This document shows, in pieces, positions 29,757 to 40,163 of a stretch of DNA of 64,000 bases (positions are counted from its first letter, which is position 1; every line of letters starts with the position of its first letter). Origin of the DNA: Haemophilus haemolyticus (GTDB lineage: Bacteria > Pseudomonadota > Gammaproteobacteria > Enterobacterales > Pasteurellaceae); the NCBI RefSeq assembly GCF_003493605.1, contig NZ_QQKA01000009.1:1-64000 (forward strand), read 5' to 3'. Below the pieces are notes generated by a model, which did no database searches, was not told the origin of the DNA, and saw only the letters and a list, made by a program, of their open reading frames with translations. Both the position numbers and the translations under genes were made by a program.

Positions 29757-32582
29757 TTATGCAAAATAGCGCACTTCACCATTACCCGCCACATTTTCTA
29801 CACAACGTGGACAAAGTGTTGGATGTTCTGAATTTACACCAATTTTGTCAGAATAATGCCAGCAACGTGGGCATTTTTCACCGTTAGAACGAGCTACATT
29901 CACTGCAATACCTTCTAACTCATCCGAAGCCACATCTGCAGGTTTGTCTGCTAATGCTTTCACTTCTGCTTTTGAGGTGATTAACACGAAACGTAATTCA
30001 TTGCCTAATTGTTCTAACAATGCACGATATTCGTCATTCGCATAAACGGTCACTTCTGCTTCTAAACCACCACCGATCACTTTATCGTTACGCGCAATTT
30101 CTAATACGCGGTTCACTTCTGAACGAACTTTAATCAGCTGTTGCCAGTAAGCATCATCTAATTTTTCATTCTCGCCTAAACCAAATAAGCCTTGATAGAA
30201 TTCTTCAGTAAATACGAATTCTGCACGACCACTTTCGGTTTGTGGCAAGTGTTGCCAAATTTCATCGGCAGTGAAAGATAAAATCGGCGCCATCCAACGA
30301 ACTAATGCTTCAGCAATATGCCATAACGCAGTTTGACAACTACGACGAGCAAGGCTGTCTGCTTTTGTTGTATATTGACGATCTTTGATAATATCTAAAT
30401 AGAATGAGCCCATTTCTACCGAACAGAAACGCATTAAACGTTGTACCACAGTGTGGAATTGGTAATTATCATAGGCATCTTTAATTTCATTTTGTGCATC
30501 TAATGCACAAGCTACCGCCCAACGATCTAGACTAATCATTTCTTCTGGTTTGACTAAATCACGTTTTGGATCAAAACCATTCAAGTTTGCTAATAAGAAA
30601 CGCGCGGTATTACGAATACGACGATAGCTGTCAGCCGCACGTTTTAAGATCTCATCAGAAACAGTCATTTCACCAGTGTAATCTGTTGAAGCAACCCATA
30701 AACGTAAAATATCACCACCGAATTTATCCATGACTTCTTGTGGGGTCACGATGTTACCGATAGATTTTGACATCTTACGGCCTTGACCATCCACGGTAAA
30801 ACCATGAGTTAATACTTGTTTGTATGGTGCTTTGCTGTCTGTTGCGGTAGAAAGCATTAAAGAAGACATAAACCAGCCACGGTGTTGGTCAGAACCTTCT
30901 AAATACATATCGATATCTTGACCGTTAAATTCTAGACGATTCGCGACAACAGAGGAATAGGTTGATCCTGAGTCAAACCATACGTCAAGGGTATCCGGCA
31001 CTTTTCGATAGGTTTCAGCATCCGCCCCTAATAATTCTTTTTCGTCTAAATCCCACCATGCTTGAATGCCAGCTTTTTCTACACGTTTTGCTACTTCTTC
31101 AAGTAACTCTAAGGTACGCGGATGAAGTTCTTCGGTTTCTTTATGCACGAATAACGTCATCGGCACGCCCCAAGTACGTTGACGGGAAATACACCAGTCT
31201 GGGCGGTTTTCAACCATTTTTTCGATACGTGCTTGACCCCAATCTGGAATCCAGCGAACTTGTTTGATTTCGCCTAATGCTTGTTGGCGTAAACCTTGTG
31301 TTTCCATGCCGATAAACCATTGTGGTGTCGCTCGGAAAATAATCGGGGTTTTATGACGCCAGCAGTGTGGGTAGCTGTGTTTGATTTTCTCAACTTTTAA
31401 TAAGTTGCCCACTTCTTGTAATTTTTCAACAACCAATGGATTGGCTTCAAATACGCCTTTGCCTGCAAAGAATTCAGTCGTTGAAATAAATTTACCATCA
31501 TTAGATACAAGACCCGCCATCGGTAAATCATATTGTTTACCCACAACAAAGTCGTCTAAACCATGATCTGGTGCAGTGTGTACTAAACCTGTACCGCCAT
31601 CGGTAGTCACGTGATCGCCTAAAATTACCGGCACGGTGAAATCATAGAACGGATGGTTAAAGCGTACTAACTCAAGTGCTTGACCTTTTACTGAACCTAA
31701 AACTTCAACTTGTTCTACGCCCACGGCTTTCGCCACAGACTCCACTAATTCAGCAGCTAAAATCACACGCTCATCGCCAAGTTGTACCAAGTTGTATTCT
31801 AAGTCTGCATTTACCGCAATCGCACGGTTAGATGGCATTGTCCAAGGTGTGGTAGTCCAAATGACTGCAGATAATTTGCCATGGCCTTTGCCTACTGCGT
31901 TAAATTTCTCTTCAATTTCAACCGCACTTACTGCAGGAAAACGCACATAGATAGATGGAGAAACTTTGTCTTCATATTCCACCTCTGCTTCTGCTAAAGA
32001 AGAGCCACAATCCAAACACCAGTGCACTGGTTTTGAACCTTTATATAAATGGCCGTTTTCAATCACTTTACCTAAAGTGCGGATAATATTCGCTTCGGTA
32101 TCGAAATTCATCGTGAGATATGGATTATCCCAATCGCCCAACACACCTAAACGGATAAAGTCTTTTTTCTGCCCTTCAACTTGTTCCGCGGCATATTCAC
32201 GACATTTTTGACGGAATTCAGCCGCCGTAATTTTCTCGTTTGGTTTGCCTACTAAACCTTCTACCTTTAATTCAATTGGTAAACCATGACAGTCCCAACC
32301 TGGGATATAAGGCGAATCAAAACCTAATGCCGTTTTGGATTTAATAATAATATCTTTCAGAATTTTGTTTACCGCATGACCAATATGAATGTTACCGTTC
32401 GCATACGGAGGACCATCATGCAGAATAAAAGATTTTTTGCCTTTGCTCGCTTCACGAATTTTTTGGTAAAGATTTTTCTCGTACCAATTTTTCAACATAT
32501 CAGGTTCGCGCTTGGCTAAATCACCGCGCATTGGAAAACTGGTTTCCGGTAGGTTAAGAGTGTTTTTGTAATCGACTGTCAT
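29757..32582 (-). CDS. ileS: isoleucyl-tRNA synthetase
   Basis: A 941-residue class I synthetase that charges tRNA-Ile and edits valine. HIGH is at about 66-69 ([10 protein letters not shown]), KMSKS near residue 600 ([10 protein letters not shown]), the editing domain lies between, and a C-terminal zinc site is present ([10 protein letters not shown], then CPRCVENV). The ATG at 32582 gives the usual [14 protein letters not shown] start; a start 12 bases earlier is open. E. coli IleS is 938 aa. Confidence 0.97.
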   Translation of the reverse strand: MTVDYKNTLNLPETSFPMRGDLAKREPDMLKNWYEKNLYQKIREASKGKKSFILHDGPPYANGNIHIGHAVNKILKDIIIKSKTALGFDSPYIPGWDCHGLPIELKVEGLVGKPNEKITAAEFRQKCREYAAEQVEGQKKDFIRLGVLGDWDNPYLTMNFDTEANIIRTLGKVIENGHLYKGSKPVHWCLDCGSSLAEAEVEYEDKVSPSIYVRFPAVSAVEIEEKFNAVGKGHGKLSAVIWTTTPWTMPSNRAIAVNADLEYNLVQLGDERVILAAELVESVAKAVGVEQVEVLGSVKGQALELVRFNHPFYDFTVPVILGDHVTTDGGTGLVHTAPDHGLDDFVVGKQYDLPMAGLVSNDGKFISTTEFFAGKGVFEANPLVVEKLQEVGNLLKVEKIKHSYPHCWRHKTPIIFRATPQWFIGMETQGLRQQALGEIKQVRWIPDWGQARIEKMVENRPDWCISRQRTWGVPMTLFVHKETEELHPRTLELLEEVAKRVEKAGIQAWWDLDEKELLGADAETYRKVPDTLDVWFDSGSTYSSVVANRLEFNGQDIDMYLEGSDQHRGWFMSSLMLSTATDSKAPYKQVLTHGFTVDGQGRKMSKSIGNIVTPQEVMDKFGGDILRLWVASTDYTGEMTVSDEILKRAADSYRRIRNTARFLLANLNGFDPKRDLVKPEEMISLDRWAVACALDAQNEIKDAYDNYQFHTVVQRLMRFCSVEMGSFYLDIIKDRQYTTKADSLARRSCQTALWHIAEALVRWMAPILSFTADEIWQHLPQTESGRAEFVFTEEFYQGLFGLGENEKLDDAYWQQLIKVRSEVNRVLEIARNDKVIGGGLEAEVTVYANDEYRALLEQLGNELRFVLITSKAEVKALADKPADVASDELEGIAVNVARSNGEKCPRCWHYSDKIGVNSEHPTLCPRCVENVAGNGEVRYFA

Positions 32583-32608
32583 TTTATTTTCCAATTTTTA
32601 AATTAAAT

Positions 32609-32857
32609 TTAAGCAACTTTTTGTGGTTTATGTGTGACATCTCCACGTCCCGCAAGTAAACCATCGATAGAGATATCTTCATCAAGACAATCCCAATGAA
32701 TGCCTCTACGACTCAACTCATAGTTTTCTAATTCACTTTGGGTAGCATGTAATAATTTAGGAAACCACACTAAAGGCACACCTAAAATACGCGCATCATT
32801 TAACTCCACCCACATAGTGTTTTCATCAAAGCGAATGCTTTTAGCTGAAATAGTCAT
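32609..32857 (-). CDS. DUF2442 family protein, antitoxin-like
   Basis: An 82-residue protein of the DUF2442 family (SIRFDENTMWVELNDARILGVPLVWFPKLLHATQ; then a short helical C-terminus). GGAGG lies six bases before the chosen ATG. Such proteins commonly pair with a DUF4160 protein upstream; the pair resembles a toxin-antitoxin set, though activity has not been well shown. Here the DUF4160 partner directly upstream is broken by a frameshift, so this gene may be an orphan. Confidence 0.82.
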   Translation of the reverse strand: MTISAKSIRFDENTMWVELNDARILGVPLVWFPKLLHATQSELENYELSRRGIHWDCLDEDISIDGLLAGRGDVTHKPQKVA

Positions 32858-33082
32858 ACCACGCCTCCGTGAATTGCATTCTATGTGTTTCAACAATAAC
32901 AAAAATTTCTTTTAATTCTTTTGAATTAAATCCATCGTTTCTTGCTAAAGAAATATCGGGTTCCAACCAAAATTTTGCTTCCGACTCCGCATTGCGCACA
33001 TGAATATGCGCAGGTTCAAGAGGATTTCCTTCATTAGAGTAAAAGAAAAAACATAGCCTTTAAAACGTAAAATAACTGGCAT
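32841..33082 (-). pseudogene. DUF4160 family protein, frameshifted
   Basis: The frame opens MPVILRFKGYVF at 33082, then shifts in a poly-T stretch (about 33043-33048). The +1 continuation reads FYSNEGNPLEPAHIHVRNAE, then AKFWLEP..., ARNDGFNSKELKEIFVIVE and ends EAWYDYFS at TAA 32841. The total is 242 bases, one short of a multiple of three, so adding a single T restores an 80-residue DUF4160 protein. Its end overlaps the DUF2442 start. The break may be a sequencing artefact in the homopolymer or a real loss of the presumed toxin. Confidence 0.85.
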
Positions 33083-33084
33083 AT

Positions 33085-34011
33085 CTACCCTTTAAAAAAG
33101 CCTTTTGCTGTGTTTACATCCCGTTCAATTTGAGTTTTTAAAGCGTCAAAAGACGGAAATTTAATCTCGTTTCTAATCTTGTGGCAGAATTCGACTTCCA
33201 CCATTTGGCCATAAATATTCTGAGAAAAATCAAATAAATGAACTTCTAATAATTGCATTAACCCATTTATAGTTGGGCGTTTTCCCATGTTGGCGACGCC
33301 GTTAAAAATCTCGCCCGATTTTAACCGCACTTTCACCGTATAAACCCCTTTTACTGGGTTCACTTGGCGATGTAAGCGAACATTCGCGGTAGGAAAACCA
33401 ATGGTTCGCCCTAATTTATTGCCATGTATCACTCGTCCAAAAATACGATAAGGCTTGCCGAGTAAATTTTCTGCAAGTTGTAAGTCATCATTCGCTAACG
33501 CTTCGCGAATTGCAGTGCTACTAATTCGCTGTTCATCTAGACAAAAGCTACGGTTATCTTCAACAATAAAACCGAAACGTTTACCTGCTGCTTGCAACAT
33601 TGCAAAATTGCCTTGGCGTTTTGAACCAAACTTGAAATCATCACCAATACTTAAAAATTTCACATGTAGATGATTAACAAGCGTTTGTTCAATAAAAACA
33701 TCAGCTGGTTGTTCGGCAAAAGTGCGGTCAAATTTCGCCACAATTACGATATCAACCTTAGCCTTTTCTAGATAATAAATTTTGTCACGCAAACGCATTA
33801 AGCGCGCTGGTGCCTTTTCCCCCATAAAATATTCACGCGGCTGTGATTCAAATAACAATACTGCCATGGGTAAATTTAATTCGTCAGCTTTTTGGCGCAA
33901 ATGTCGAAGGACTGCTTGATGCCCTAAATGCACACCATCAAAGTTGCCGATCGTTAGCGCACAACCTTGTAAAACACGATTTGCATTATGAAGCCCACGA
34001 ATTAATTGCAT
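33085..34011 (-). CDS. ribF: bifunctional riboflavin kinase / FAD synthetase RibF
   Basis: An enzyme of about 308 residues that phosphorylates riboflavin to FMN and adenylates it to FAD. The N-terminal FAD synthetase half begins ALTIGNFDGVHLGHQAVL and has ISSTAIREAL. The C-terminal kinase half has GKPYRIFGRVIHGNKLGRTIGFPTANV. MQLIRGLHN matches the E. coli start MKLIRG; a frame start four codons earlier (34023) is open and the ribosome site does not decide between them. It sits in the conserved murJ-ribF-ileS order. Confidence 0.94.
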   Translation of the reverse strand: MQLIRGLHNANRVLQGCALTIGNFDGVHLGHQAVLRHLRQKADELNLPMAVLLFESQPREYFMGEKAPARLMRLRDKIYYLEKAKVDIVIVAKFDRTFAEQPADVFIEQTLVNHLHVKFLSIGDDFKFGSKRQGNFAMLQAAGKRFGFIVEDNRSFCLDEQRISSTAIREALANDDLQLAENLLGKPYRIFGRVIHGNKLGRTIGFPTANVRLHRQVNPVKGVYTVKVRLKSGEIFNGVANMGKRPTINGLMQLLEVHLFDFSQNIYGQMVEVEFCHKIRNEIKFPSFDALKTQIERDVNTAKGFFKG

Positions 34012-34057
34012 GTCCTTATCCATGAAAATAAGAGAATTTCGGCATTATAGCGAGAAG

Positions 34058-35632
34058 TTAGTTTTTTGTCAGCAAATGGTGCTTTCGAACGCCTAATAAA
34101 ATCAACGTTGCGCCATAAACTATTGCGGCTAATACAATCAACCAAATAAGCCAATAAACACGCATGAAGAAATCCATTTTCGCCCATTGGTTGATTTCAG
34201 GCACGTAATACCAAACTGCTGCACCCATTGCGATTGCTGCCAATAAAACTTTGACAAAAAAGACCGCACTTTTACGTGAGAAATGATAGACATCCGCTTT
34301 GGCTAAGCCGCGATAGAGCAAATAGGCGTTAAGAGTTGCCGACATCGCTGAAGCAATGGCTAAACCCACATAACTGAAAGGAATTGCCAATAGGTTAAAA
34401 CCCATATTACTCACCATGGCAATAATGCCAATTTTTACTGGCGTTTTGGTATCTTGGCGGGCGTAATAGCCATTGGCGAGGATTTTAATCAACATAAAGC
34501 TAAGCAAACCCGCGTTAAAGGCCCATAAAGAATAAGAGGCGGCATGAACATCATTTAGCATGAAATTTCCACGCATAAAGAGCGTAAGTAACATCGGTTG
34601 AGCCAATACAGCAATACCAATGGTAGCAGGAACGCCAAGTAATAAAATCATTCGCACACCCCAATCCATTGTATTACGAAAATCCACCGCACTTTTATCT
34701 GAATCGCCTTCACGATTAACGTGGTGGCGAGCAAGCGTTGGCAAAATTACGGTAGAAATCGCAATGCCAAATAAACCAAGAGGAAATTCAAGTAAGCGGT
34801 CGGAGTAATACAACCAGCTAATTGAGCCCGTCATTAAAAAGCTCGCAATCACTGTATCCAGCAAAAGATTAATTTGACTTACCGATACACCAAATAACGC
34901 AGGGATCATTAATTTACGAATTTTGGTTACGCCTTCATCCCGCCAAGCCCATTTGGGTTTCACCAGTAAACCGGCTTGTTTCATAAATGGAATTTGGAAT
35001 AAGAACTGTAATAATCCGCCTAGAAAAATCCCGATAGCCAACGCAAGATCTGGATTGTCCATTTGTGGTGCAAGGAAAAGTGCGGTGGCAATCATCGCGA
35101 TATTTAATAACACTGGTGAAAAGGACATCACGCCGAATTTTCCAATCGTGTTAAGCACTGCCCCAGAAAGCGCAACAAAAGTGACAAACCATAAATAAGG
35201 AAAAGTTATTTTAAGAAGAAGAGAGGCTTGTTCAAATTTATGTGCATCAGGGCCATCATTCATCCAATCCGTGAACCAGCCCATCCCAAATAAAGCGGCA
35301 ACGACAGGCGATCCAACCATTGCTAGGATCGTAACAATGCTGACCAATCCCCCAAGGGTACCAGAAACTTTTCCAATAAATTCACGGGTTTTATTAATAT
35401 CACCAGATTTTTGATATTCTGCGAGAACAGGTACAAAAGCCTGTGAAAAAGCCCCTTCAGCAAATAAACGGCGAAGAAAATTTGGGATACGATTAGCAAA
35501 TAAAAAAACATCCGCCGCAGCGCCTGCCCCAATGAAATGAGCGATAACCACATCGCGCACAAGGCCTAACACTCTAGATAATAAAGTCATAGAACTAACA
35601 ACAATGCTAGATTTTAAAAGTCGTTTACTCAA
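34058..35632 (-). CDS. murJ: lipid II flippase MurJ
   Basis: A 524-residue MOP-superfamily flippase with about 14 membrane segments that moves lipid II across the inner membrane. The N-terminal SKRLLKSSIVVSSMTLLSRVLGLVRDVVIA and FLFANRIPNFLRRLFAEGAFSQAFVP are diagnostic, and the functional Arg residues of the central cavity are kept. It is divergent from rpsT, as in most gamma-proteobacteria, and leads into ribF and ileS. An uptake signal core lies near 34265 and another near 34688. Confidence 0.95.
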   Translation of the reverse strand: MSKRLLKSSIVVSSMTLLSRVLGLVRDVVIAHFIGAGAAADVFLFANRIPNFLRRLFAEGAFSQAFVPVLAEYQKSGDINKTREFIGKVSGTLGGLVSIVTILAMVGSPVVAALFGMGWFTDWMNDGPDAHKFEQASLLLKITFPYLWFVTFVALSGAVLNTIGKFGVMSFSPVLLNIAMIATALFLAPQMDNPDLALAIGIFLGGLLQFLFQIPFMKQAGLLVKPKWAWRDEGVTKIRKLMIPALFGVSVSQINLLLDTVIASFLMTGSISWLYYSDRLLEFPLGLFGIAISTVILPTLARHHVNREGDSDKSAVDFRNTMDWGVRMILLLGVPATIGIAVLAQPMLLTLFMRGNFMLNDVHAASYSLWAFNAGLLSFMLIKILANGYYARQDTKTPVKIGIIAMVSNMGFNLLAIPFSYVGLAIASAMSATLNAYLLYRGLAKADVYHFSRKSAVFFVKVLLAAIAMGAAVWYYVPEINQWAKMDFFMRVYWLIWLIVLAAIVYGATLILLGVRKHHLLTKN

Positions 35633-35819
35633 AATATTCTTCTCTACCCTAAAATTTTTGCCTAATTGTATAGAAATTTTGTTTTTACGCTATATTCCGT
35701 GAAAAAAAACTGATAAAATCCGCCGCACATCGTTTGTGTGAGCCCATATTGAAAGAGCTTGTAAAAATAACGATACTTACTTTCGGTTGTGTCTCACCGA
35801 AATCAACACAAATTTTCCA

Positions 35820-35848
35820 TTGACAAAAGTATAAAAAATCGGCATATT
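35820..35848 (+). promoter_or_regulatory. probable rpsT promoter
   Basis: TTGACA (35820-35825), a 17-base spacer, then CATATT (35843-35848, four of six matches). It lies about 50 bases before the rpsT start. The rest of the 260-base murJ-rpsT gap shows no other clear feature. Confidence 0.55.
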
Positions 35849-35898
35849 GACGCCCTTTATTTTGTCTATCAATCAACAGAAATTTTAGGAGTTTGACC

Positions 35899-36162
35899 TT
35901 GGCTAATATCAAGTCAGCAAAAAAACGCGCGGTTCAATCTGAAAAACGCCGCCAACACAACGCAAGCCAACGCTCTATGATGCGTACTTACATCAAAAAA
36001 GTATATGCTCAAGTAGCAGCAGGTGAAAAAGCAGCAGCTGAAGCAGCATTCGTTGAAATGCAAAAAGTTGTTGACCGTATGGCTTCTAAAGGCTTAATCC
36101 ACGCTAACAAAGCAGCAAACCACAAATCTAAATTAGCTGCACAAATCAAAAAATTAGCGTAA
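35899..36162 (+). CDS. rpsT: ribosomal protein S20
   Basis: An 87-residue, very basic helical protein of the small ribosomal subunit ([20 protein letters not shown], then [14 protein letters not shown]). The start is TTG at 35899 with AGGAG (35887-35891) seven bases before; the frame reads TTG-GCT-AAT, giving the mature ANIK. A UUG start is also used by E. coli rpsT, where it helps autoregulation. Another TTG two codons earlier is too close to the ribosome site. A terminator made of two uptake signals follows. Confidence 0.96.
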   Translation: MANIKSAKKRAVQSEKRRQHNASQRSMMRTYIKKVYAQVAAGEKAAAEAAFVEMQKVVDRMASKGLIHANKAANHKSKLAAQIKKLA

Positions 36163-36186
36163 TTTTTAGCTATAAAGAATCAAAAA

Positions 36187-36217
36187 TAAAACCGCACTTT
36201 AAAGTGCGGTTTTTTAT
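36187..36217 (+). terminator. uptake-signal terminator of rpsT
   Basis: AAAACCGCACTTT / AAAGTGCGGTTTT is a perfect stem with no spacer bases, followed by TTATTTC. Two uptake cores meet head to head. It may serve the convergent lipoprotein gene too. Confidence 0.9.
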
Positions 36218-36233
36218 TTCATCGAATTTTAGA

Positions 36234-36800
36234 CTAAAGCAACAACATCGATCCCCATTTGATAATATCAAAGAAGAATTTATTTTCATTCGTCGCGATA
36301 CCATCAGGATTTTTCGGTGTGCCATCTTCATTTTTCTGCACTTCCACCATGCCATTTTTATATTGACCTTTCACGACAGCCAAATCATCGCGCGCTTCAT
36401 TACGTAATTTTAAACACGCCTGTTCAGTTAAAGGCTCAACATTACCTACTTCAGTGCGGAATTTTTTAAACTGATAGCTTGCGTAATTCATCGATTTTTC
36501 ATCACCTTGAATAATCTTCACATATTGCTCGCCAATAATTTTTTCCAATGGATAGAAAAAGACATATTGTGAGTGAATATAGCTATCTTCCTTCGAAAAA
36601 TGCTGTTGCAAAATTCGGGTTAAATTAGGGTAAACGCATTGTTCTGCTTGCTTACTTGCAATCGCCCATTGTTTTGCATCTTGATCGGAAAGTTGGTAAT
36701 CCGCCCCTGCAAATTCACCTGGGATTGCGGATTGAGAGCTACCAAACATTGAGCAGCCAGACAGCAATGCTGCCACACCTAAGGTTGCAATTAATTTCAC
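36234..36800 (-). CDS. hypothetical DUF5358-like lipoprotein
   Basis: A 188-residue lipoprotein with signal [18 protein letters not shown] (Cys about 16). The mature part is mixed helix with two Cys (ACLK and QCVY) that could form a disulfide. I have seen this type only in Pasteurellaceae; a link to DUF5358 is tentative. The function is unknown. It converges on rpsT and is divergent from menB. Confidence 0.72.
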   Translation of the reverse strand: MKLIATLGVAALLSGCSMFGSSQSAIPGEFAGADYQLSDQDAKQWAIASKQAEQCVYPNLTRILQQHFSKEDSYIHSQYVFFYPLEKIIGEQYVKIIQGDEKSMNYASYQFKKFRTEVGNVEPLTEQACLKLRNEARDDLAVVKGQYKNGMVEVQKNEDGTPKNPDGIATNENKFFFDIIKWGSMLLL

Positions 36801-36945
36801 ATTTGATCCTTATAAAAGTGAGAATGCGCAAAATTCTAGCAATATCTTCACAACAGATAAAGCAGCAAATGAATTTAGTTTTCCTGATCCGAAAAACTTC
36901 CGCTATAATGACCGCACTTTTTTACGTTAATTAAAAGGAATTCTC

Positions 36946-37803
36946 ATGCAAAATCCAAAAGATGATGTGTTATATGCGCCTGTTGAATGGGTTGATCACA
37001 GTGAAGGCTATAGCGATATTCGCTATCATAAATCCACTGATGGTATTGCTAAAATCACGATTAACCGCCCAGAAGTTCGTAATGCATTCCGCCCACAAAC
37101 AGTGAAAGAAATGATCACTGCATTTTCTGATGCACGCTTCGATGAAAACATTGGTGTCATTGTATTAACCGGCGAAGGCGAAAAAGCATTCTGTTCTGGT
37201 GGTGACCAAAAAGTGCGTGGCGATTACGGTGGTTACAAAGATGACAGCGGCGTACATCACTTAAATGTATTAGATTTCCAACGCGATATTCGTTCTTGTC
37301 CAAAACCAGTTGTAGCAATGGTAGCAGGTTATGCAATTGGTGGCGGCCATGTATTACATATGCTTTGTGACTTAACGATTGCTGCTGAAAATGCCATTTT
37401 CGGGCAAACTGGGCCAAAAGTCGGTTCATTCGATGGAGGTTGGGGCGCAAGCTATATGGCTCGTTTAGTGGGTCAGAAAAAAGCGCGTGAAATTTGGTTC
37501 TTATGCCGTCAATATAATGCACAAGAAGCATTAGACATGGGCTTAGTCAATACTGTTGTGCCTTACGCTGATCTTGAAAAAGAAACCGTACGCTGGTGTC
37601 GTGAAATGTTACGCAATAGCCCAATTGCGATTCGTTGTTTGAAAGCGGCATTAAATGCGGATTGTGATGGCCAAGCAGGTCTTCAAGAATTAGCGGGTAA
37701 CGCAACAATGTTGTTCTACATGACTGAAGAAGGTCAAGAAGGTCGCAATGCGTTTAACGAAAAACGCGCCCCAGACTTCAGCAAATTCAGACGTAACCCT
37801 TAA
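36946..37803 (+). CDS. menB: 1,4-dihydroxy-2-naphthoyl-CoA synthase MenB
   Basis: A 285-residue crotonase-fold enzyme that closes the second ring in menaquinone synthesis. The oxyanion-hole motifs are [16 protein letters not shown] and [19 protein letters not shown], and the catalytic Asp/Tyr region [14 protein letters not shown] is present. It precedes menC in the same direction with 68 bases between. Menaquinone serves NrfD and other anaerobic chains. Confidence 0.96.
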   Translation: MQNPKDDVLYAPVEWVDHSEGYSDIRYHKSTDGIAKITINRPEVRNAFRPQTVKEMITAFSDARFDENIGVIVLTGEGEKAFCSGGDQKVRGDYGGYKDDSGVHHLNVLDFQRDIRSCPKPVVAMVAGYAIGGGHVLHMLCDLTIAAENAIFGQTGPKVGSFDGGWGASYMARLVGQKKAREIWFLCRQYNAQEALDMGLVNTVVPYADLEKETVRWCREMLRNSPIAIRCLKAALNADCDGQAGLQELAGNATMLFYMTEEGQEGRNAFNEKRAPDFSKFRRNP

Positions 37804-37813
37804 TTTATCGTTC

Positions 37814-37856
37814 TAAAGTGCGGTTAAAAATCTTCGTGAATTTTGACCGCACTTTT
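37814..37856 (+). repeat. uptake-signal inverted pair between menB and menC
   Basis: AAAGTGCGGT (37815-37824) and ACCGCACTTT (37846-37855) face each other across about 21 bases. A hairpin here could end part of the menB transcript just before menC. Confidence 0.7.
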
Positions 37857-37871
37857 GTATTGGGAGCTAGC

Positions 37872-38861
37872 ATGGCTGAAAAATCATTTAATCTTTACCG
37901 TTATTCCATCCCCGTTGATAGCCAACTTATTCTGCGTGATCGTTTTTTAAAACGCCGTGAAGGCTTAATCGTAAGAGTGAGTTGCAGCCGAGATGGTTGG
38001 GGAGAAATCGCCCCGCTACCTGGTTTTAGCGAAGAAACCTTAGACCAAGCTCAAGAACAAACAATTGAATGGCTAACGACATGGTGCAATGCAAGCTGTG
38101 ACGCACCTCGCGTACCATTAGATGGCACCTATCCCTCCGTTGCTTTTGGTATCAGTTGCGCAATGGATGAAATGAAAGGTTATTTACAAGCTGAAGGCAA
38201 TTATCATACGGCACCACTTTGTTATGGCGATCCAGATGAACTGTACGCCAAACTTGCGAGCATGAAAGGCGAAAAAGTGGCAAAGATGAAAGTGGGCATA
38301 TACGAAGCCAATCGCGATGGATTAATTGCCGATATGTTTTTAGAAGCGATTCCCGATTTACAATTACGACTAGATGCAAACCGCCATTGGTCGTTAGAAA
38401 AAGCGTTGCAATTTGCCGCTAAAGTCAAACCGCAACATAGAAAACGTATTCAATTTTTAGAAGAACCTTGTAAAACACAAGAACTCAGCCGTGAATTTGC
38501 AGCTCAAACCGACATTGCTATTGCATGGGATGAATCCGTGCGAGAGCCTAATTTTTGCTTGGAAAAAGAACCGCACTTATCGGCTGTCGTAATCAAACCC
38601 ACTTTAATTGGTTCAATTCAACGTTGTGCTGAGCTCATTAACCAAGCACATTCGTTAGGTCTAAAAGCGGTTATTAGTTCAAGTATCGAAAGCAGTTTAG
38701 GGCTCTCTCAGCTTGCGCGAATTGCACAACAATACACCCCGAATGTAACTCCAGGTTTAGACACATTAGATTTGATGGAATATCAAGTGCTACGCGCTTG
38801 GCCTGGTTCTGATTTACCTATTGTGGATTTAGAATCTGAATTTATCACTAAAATTATCTGA
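37872..38861 (+). CDS. menC: o-succinylbenzoate synthase MenC
   Basis: A 329-residue enolase-superfamily dehydratase of menaquinone synthesis. The catalytic Lys lies in KMKVG, metal ligands in LRLDANRHW, LEEPC and AWDESVRE, and the second Lys in VVIKPTL. The ATG at 37872 is preferred since GGGAG lies seven bases before it and the protein then starts like family members (FNLYRYSIPV). Upstream in-frame codons are formed by the uptake signal hairpin. Confidence 0.94.
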   Translation: MAEKSFNLYRYSIPVDSQLILRDRFLKRREGLIVRVSCSRDGWGEIAPLPGFSEETLDQAQEQTIEWLTTWCNASCDAPRVPLDGTYPSVAFGISCAMDEMKGYLQAEGNYHTAPLCYGDPDELYAKLASMKGEKVAKMKVGIYEANRDGLIADMFLEAIPDLQLRLDANRHWSLEKALQFAAKVKPQHRKRIQFLEEPCKTQELSREFAAQTDIAIAWDESVREPNFCLEKEPHLSAVVIKPTLIGSIQRCAELINQAHSLGLKAVISSSIESSLGLSQLARIAQQYTPNVTPGLDTLDLMEYQVLRAWPGSDLPIVDLESEFITKII

Positions 38862-38917
38862 TTCGACCACCAAAAATCGAAAAACCAGTATAATGCGCCA
38901 CACAAAAAGGATTAAAA

Positions 38918-39367
38918 ATGTCGCAAACACACAGAATTTTGCTGTTAAATGGCCCGAACTTAAATATGTTAGGGGCTCGCGAGCCAAAACATTATGGCAG
39001 TATTTCTCTTGCATCCATTGAAGAGAAAATACAAACTTTAGCCACTCAGCACAATGTAAAAGTGGAATGTTTTCAAGCCAATAGTGAAGAAAAATTAATT
39101 AATAAGATCCACGAAAGTTTCCAACAAGTCGATTTTATTTTAATTAATCCTGCTGCTTACACCCATACCAGTGTAGCATTGCGCGATGCACTTTTAGCTG
39201 TTTCAATTCCTTTTGTGGAGATTCATTTATCCAACGTACATAAACGTGAACCATTTCGTCATCATTCTTATTTTAGCGATGTGGCTGAAGGCGTTATTTG
39301 CGGTTTGGGCGCAAAAGGTTACGAGTTTGCCTTTTTATTTGCCATCGATTGCCTTGCTAAAAAATAA
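38918..39367 (+). CDS. aroQ: type II 3-dehydroquinate dehydratase
   Basis: A 149-residue enzyme of the shikimate pathway that dehydrates 3-dehydroquinate. The lid region [17 protein letters not shown] with its conserved Tyr nearby (HYGS), the [16 protein letters not shown] box and [21 protein letters not shown] are all present. The gene is followed by an uptake-signal hairpin before accB. Confidence 0.96.
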   Translation: MSQTHRILLLNGPNLNMLGAREPKHYGSISLASIEEKIQTLATQHNVKVECFQANSEEKLINKIHESFQQVDFILINPAAYTHTSVALRDALLAVSIPFVEIHLSNVHKREPFRHHSYFSDVAEGVICGLGAKGYEFAFLFAIDCLAKK

Positions 39368-39460
39368 GAAAATCGAGCATTTTTGGCGAAATTCACAGAA
39401 TTTTATCGCAAATTTGCAAAATTTAAGGTAATCTTTGCAACACAAAAATAAGTTTATTCA

Positions 39461-39492
39461 TAACCGCACTTTTTCCTTTAAAAGTGCGGTTA
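39461..39492 (+). terminator. uptake-signal hairpin between aroQ and accB
   Basis: TAACCGCACTTT (39461-39472) and AAAGTGCGGTTA (39481-39492) form a 12-bp perfect stem with an 8-base loop. The following AAAATTTC is not a T run, so it may be only a partial stop before accB (start at 39520). Confidence 0.7.
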
Positions 39493-39519
39493 AAATTTCA
39501 ATCTTTTTAGGAAGAACGT

Positions 39520-39987
39520 ATGGACATTCGTAAAATCAAAAAATTAATCGAATTAGTAGAAGAATCTGGCATTACTGAATTAGAAGTGCAAGAAGAAGAA
39601 GGTACGGTACGTATTAGCCGTGCAGCGCCAGCAGTTGCTCCAGCAGCAGTTCAATACGCTGCTGCACCAGTAGTAGCACCTACTCCTGCCGCTACACCAG
39701 CTCAAGCGCCAGCAGCTGCAACACCAGCGCCAGTCGCATCTGATGAATTATCAGGTCATCTTGTACGCTCTCCAATGGTGGGAACGTTCTATCGCAGTCC
39801 GAGCCCAGAAGCAAAAGCATTTGTTGAAGTCGGTCAATCTGTGAAAGTTGGCGACGCGCTTTGTATCGTTGAAGCAATGAAAATGATGAACCGCATTGAA
39901 GCGGACAAAGCTGGCGTAGTAAAAGCAATTCTTATCAACGACGGTGATGCTGTTGAATTCGACGAACCATTAATCGTTATTGAATAA
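39520..39987 (+). CDS. accB: acetyl-CoA carboxylase biotin carboxyl carrier protein
   Basis: A 155-residue carrier of the covalently bound biotin. The N-terminus ([21 protein letters not shown]) is followed by a long Ala/Pro linker (about 35-73) and the biotinyl domain with EAMKMMN; Lys about 121 carries biotin. GGAAG precedes the start. accC follows after 176 bases, which include a hairpin. Confidence 0.97.
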   Translation: MDIRKIKKLIELVEESGITELEVQEEEGTVRISRAAPAVAPAAVQYAAAPVVAPTPAATPAQAPAAATPAPVASDELSGHLVRSPMVGTFYRSPSPEAKAFVEVGQSVKVGDALCIVEAMKMMNRIEADKAGVVKAILINDGDAVEFDEPLIVIE

Positions 39988-40004
39988 TTTCCAATATTTT
40001 CGTC

Positions 40005-40024
40005 GGGCGGACTTTAGTCCGCCT
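40005..40024 (+). terminator. hairpin in the accB-accC gap
   Basis: GGGCGGA / TCCGCCT with loop CTTTAG lies about 15 bases after the accB stop and is followed by ATTTC. It may lower accC transcription relative to accB. The other 140 bases of the gap show no clear element. Confidence 0.5.
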
Positions 40025-40163
40025 ATTTCATATACAAACAATTAGAGCGAATTTATCGTAGGCAATATAAATTGAAATCTGTTCACACCAAATTTTATAG
40101 GGAGAACAATATTTCAAGAACCTACATAAAAATTCACGTCTATCTGACTAAACGGACTCTTTT

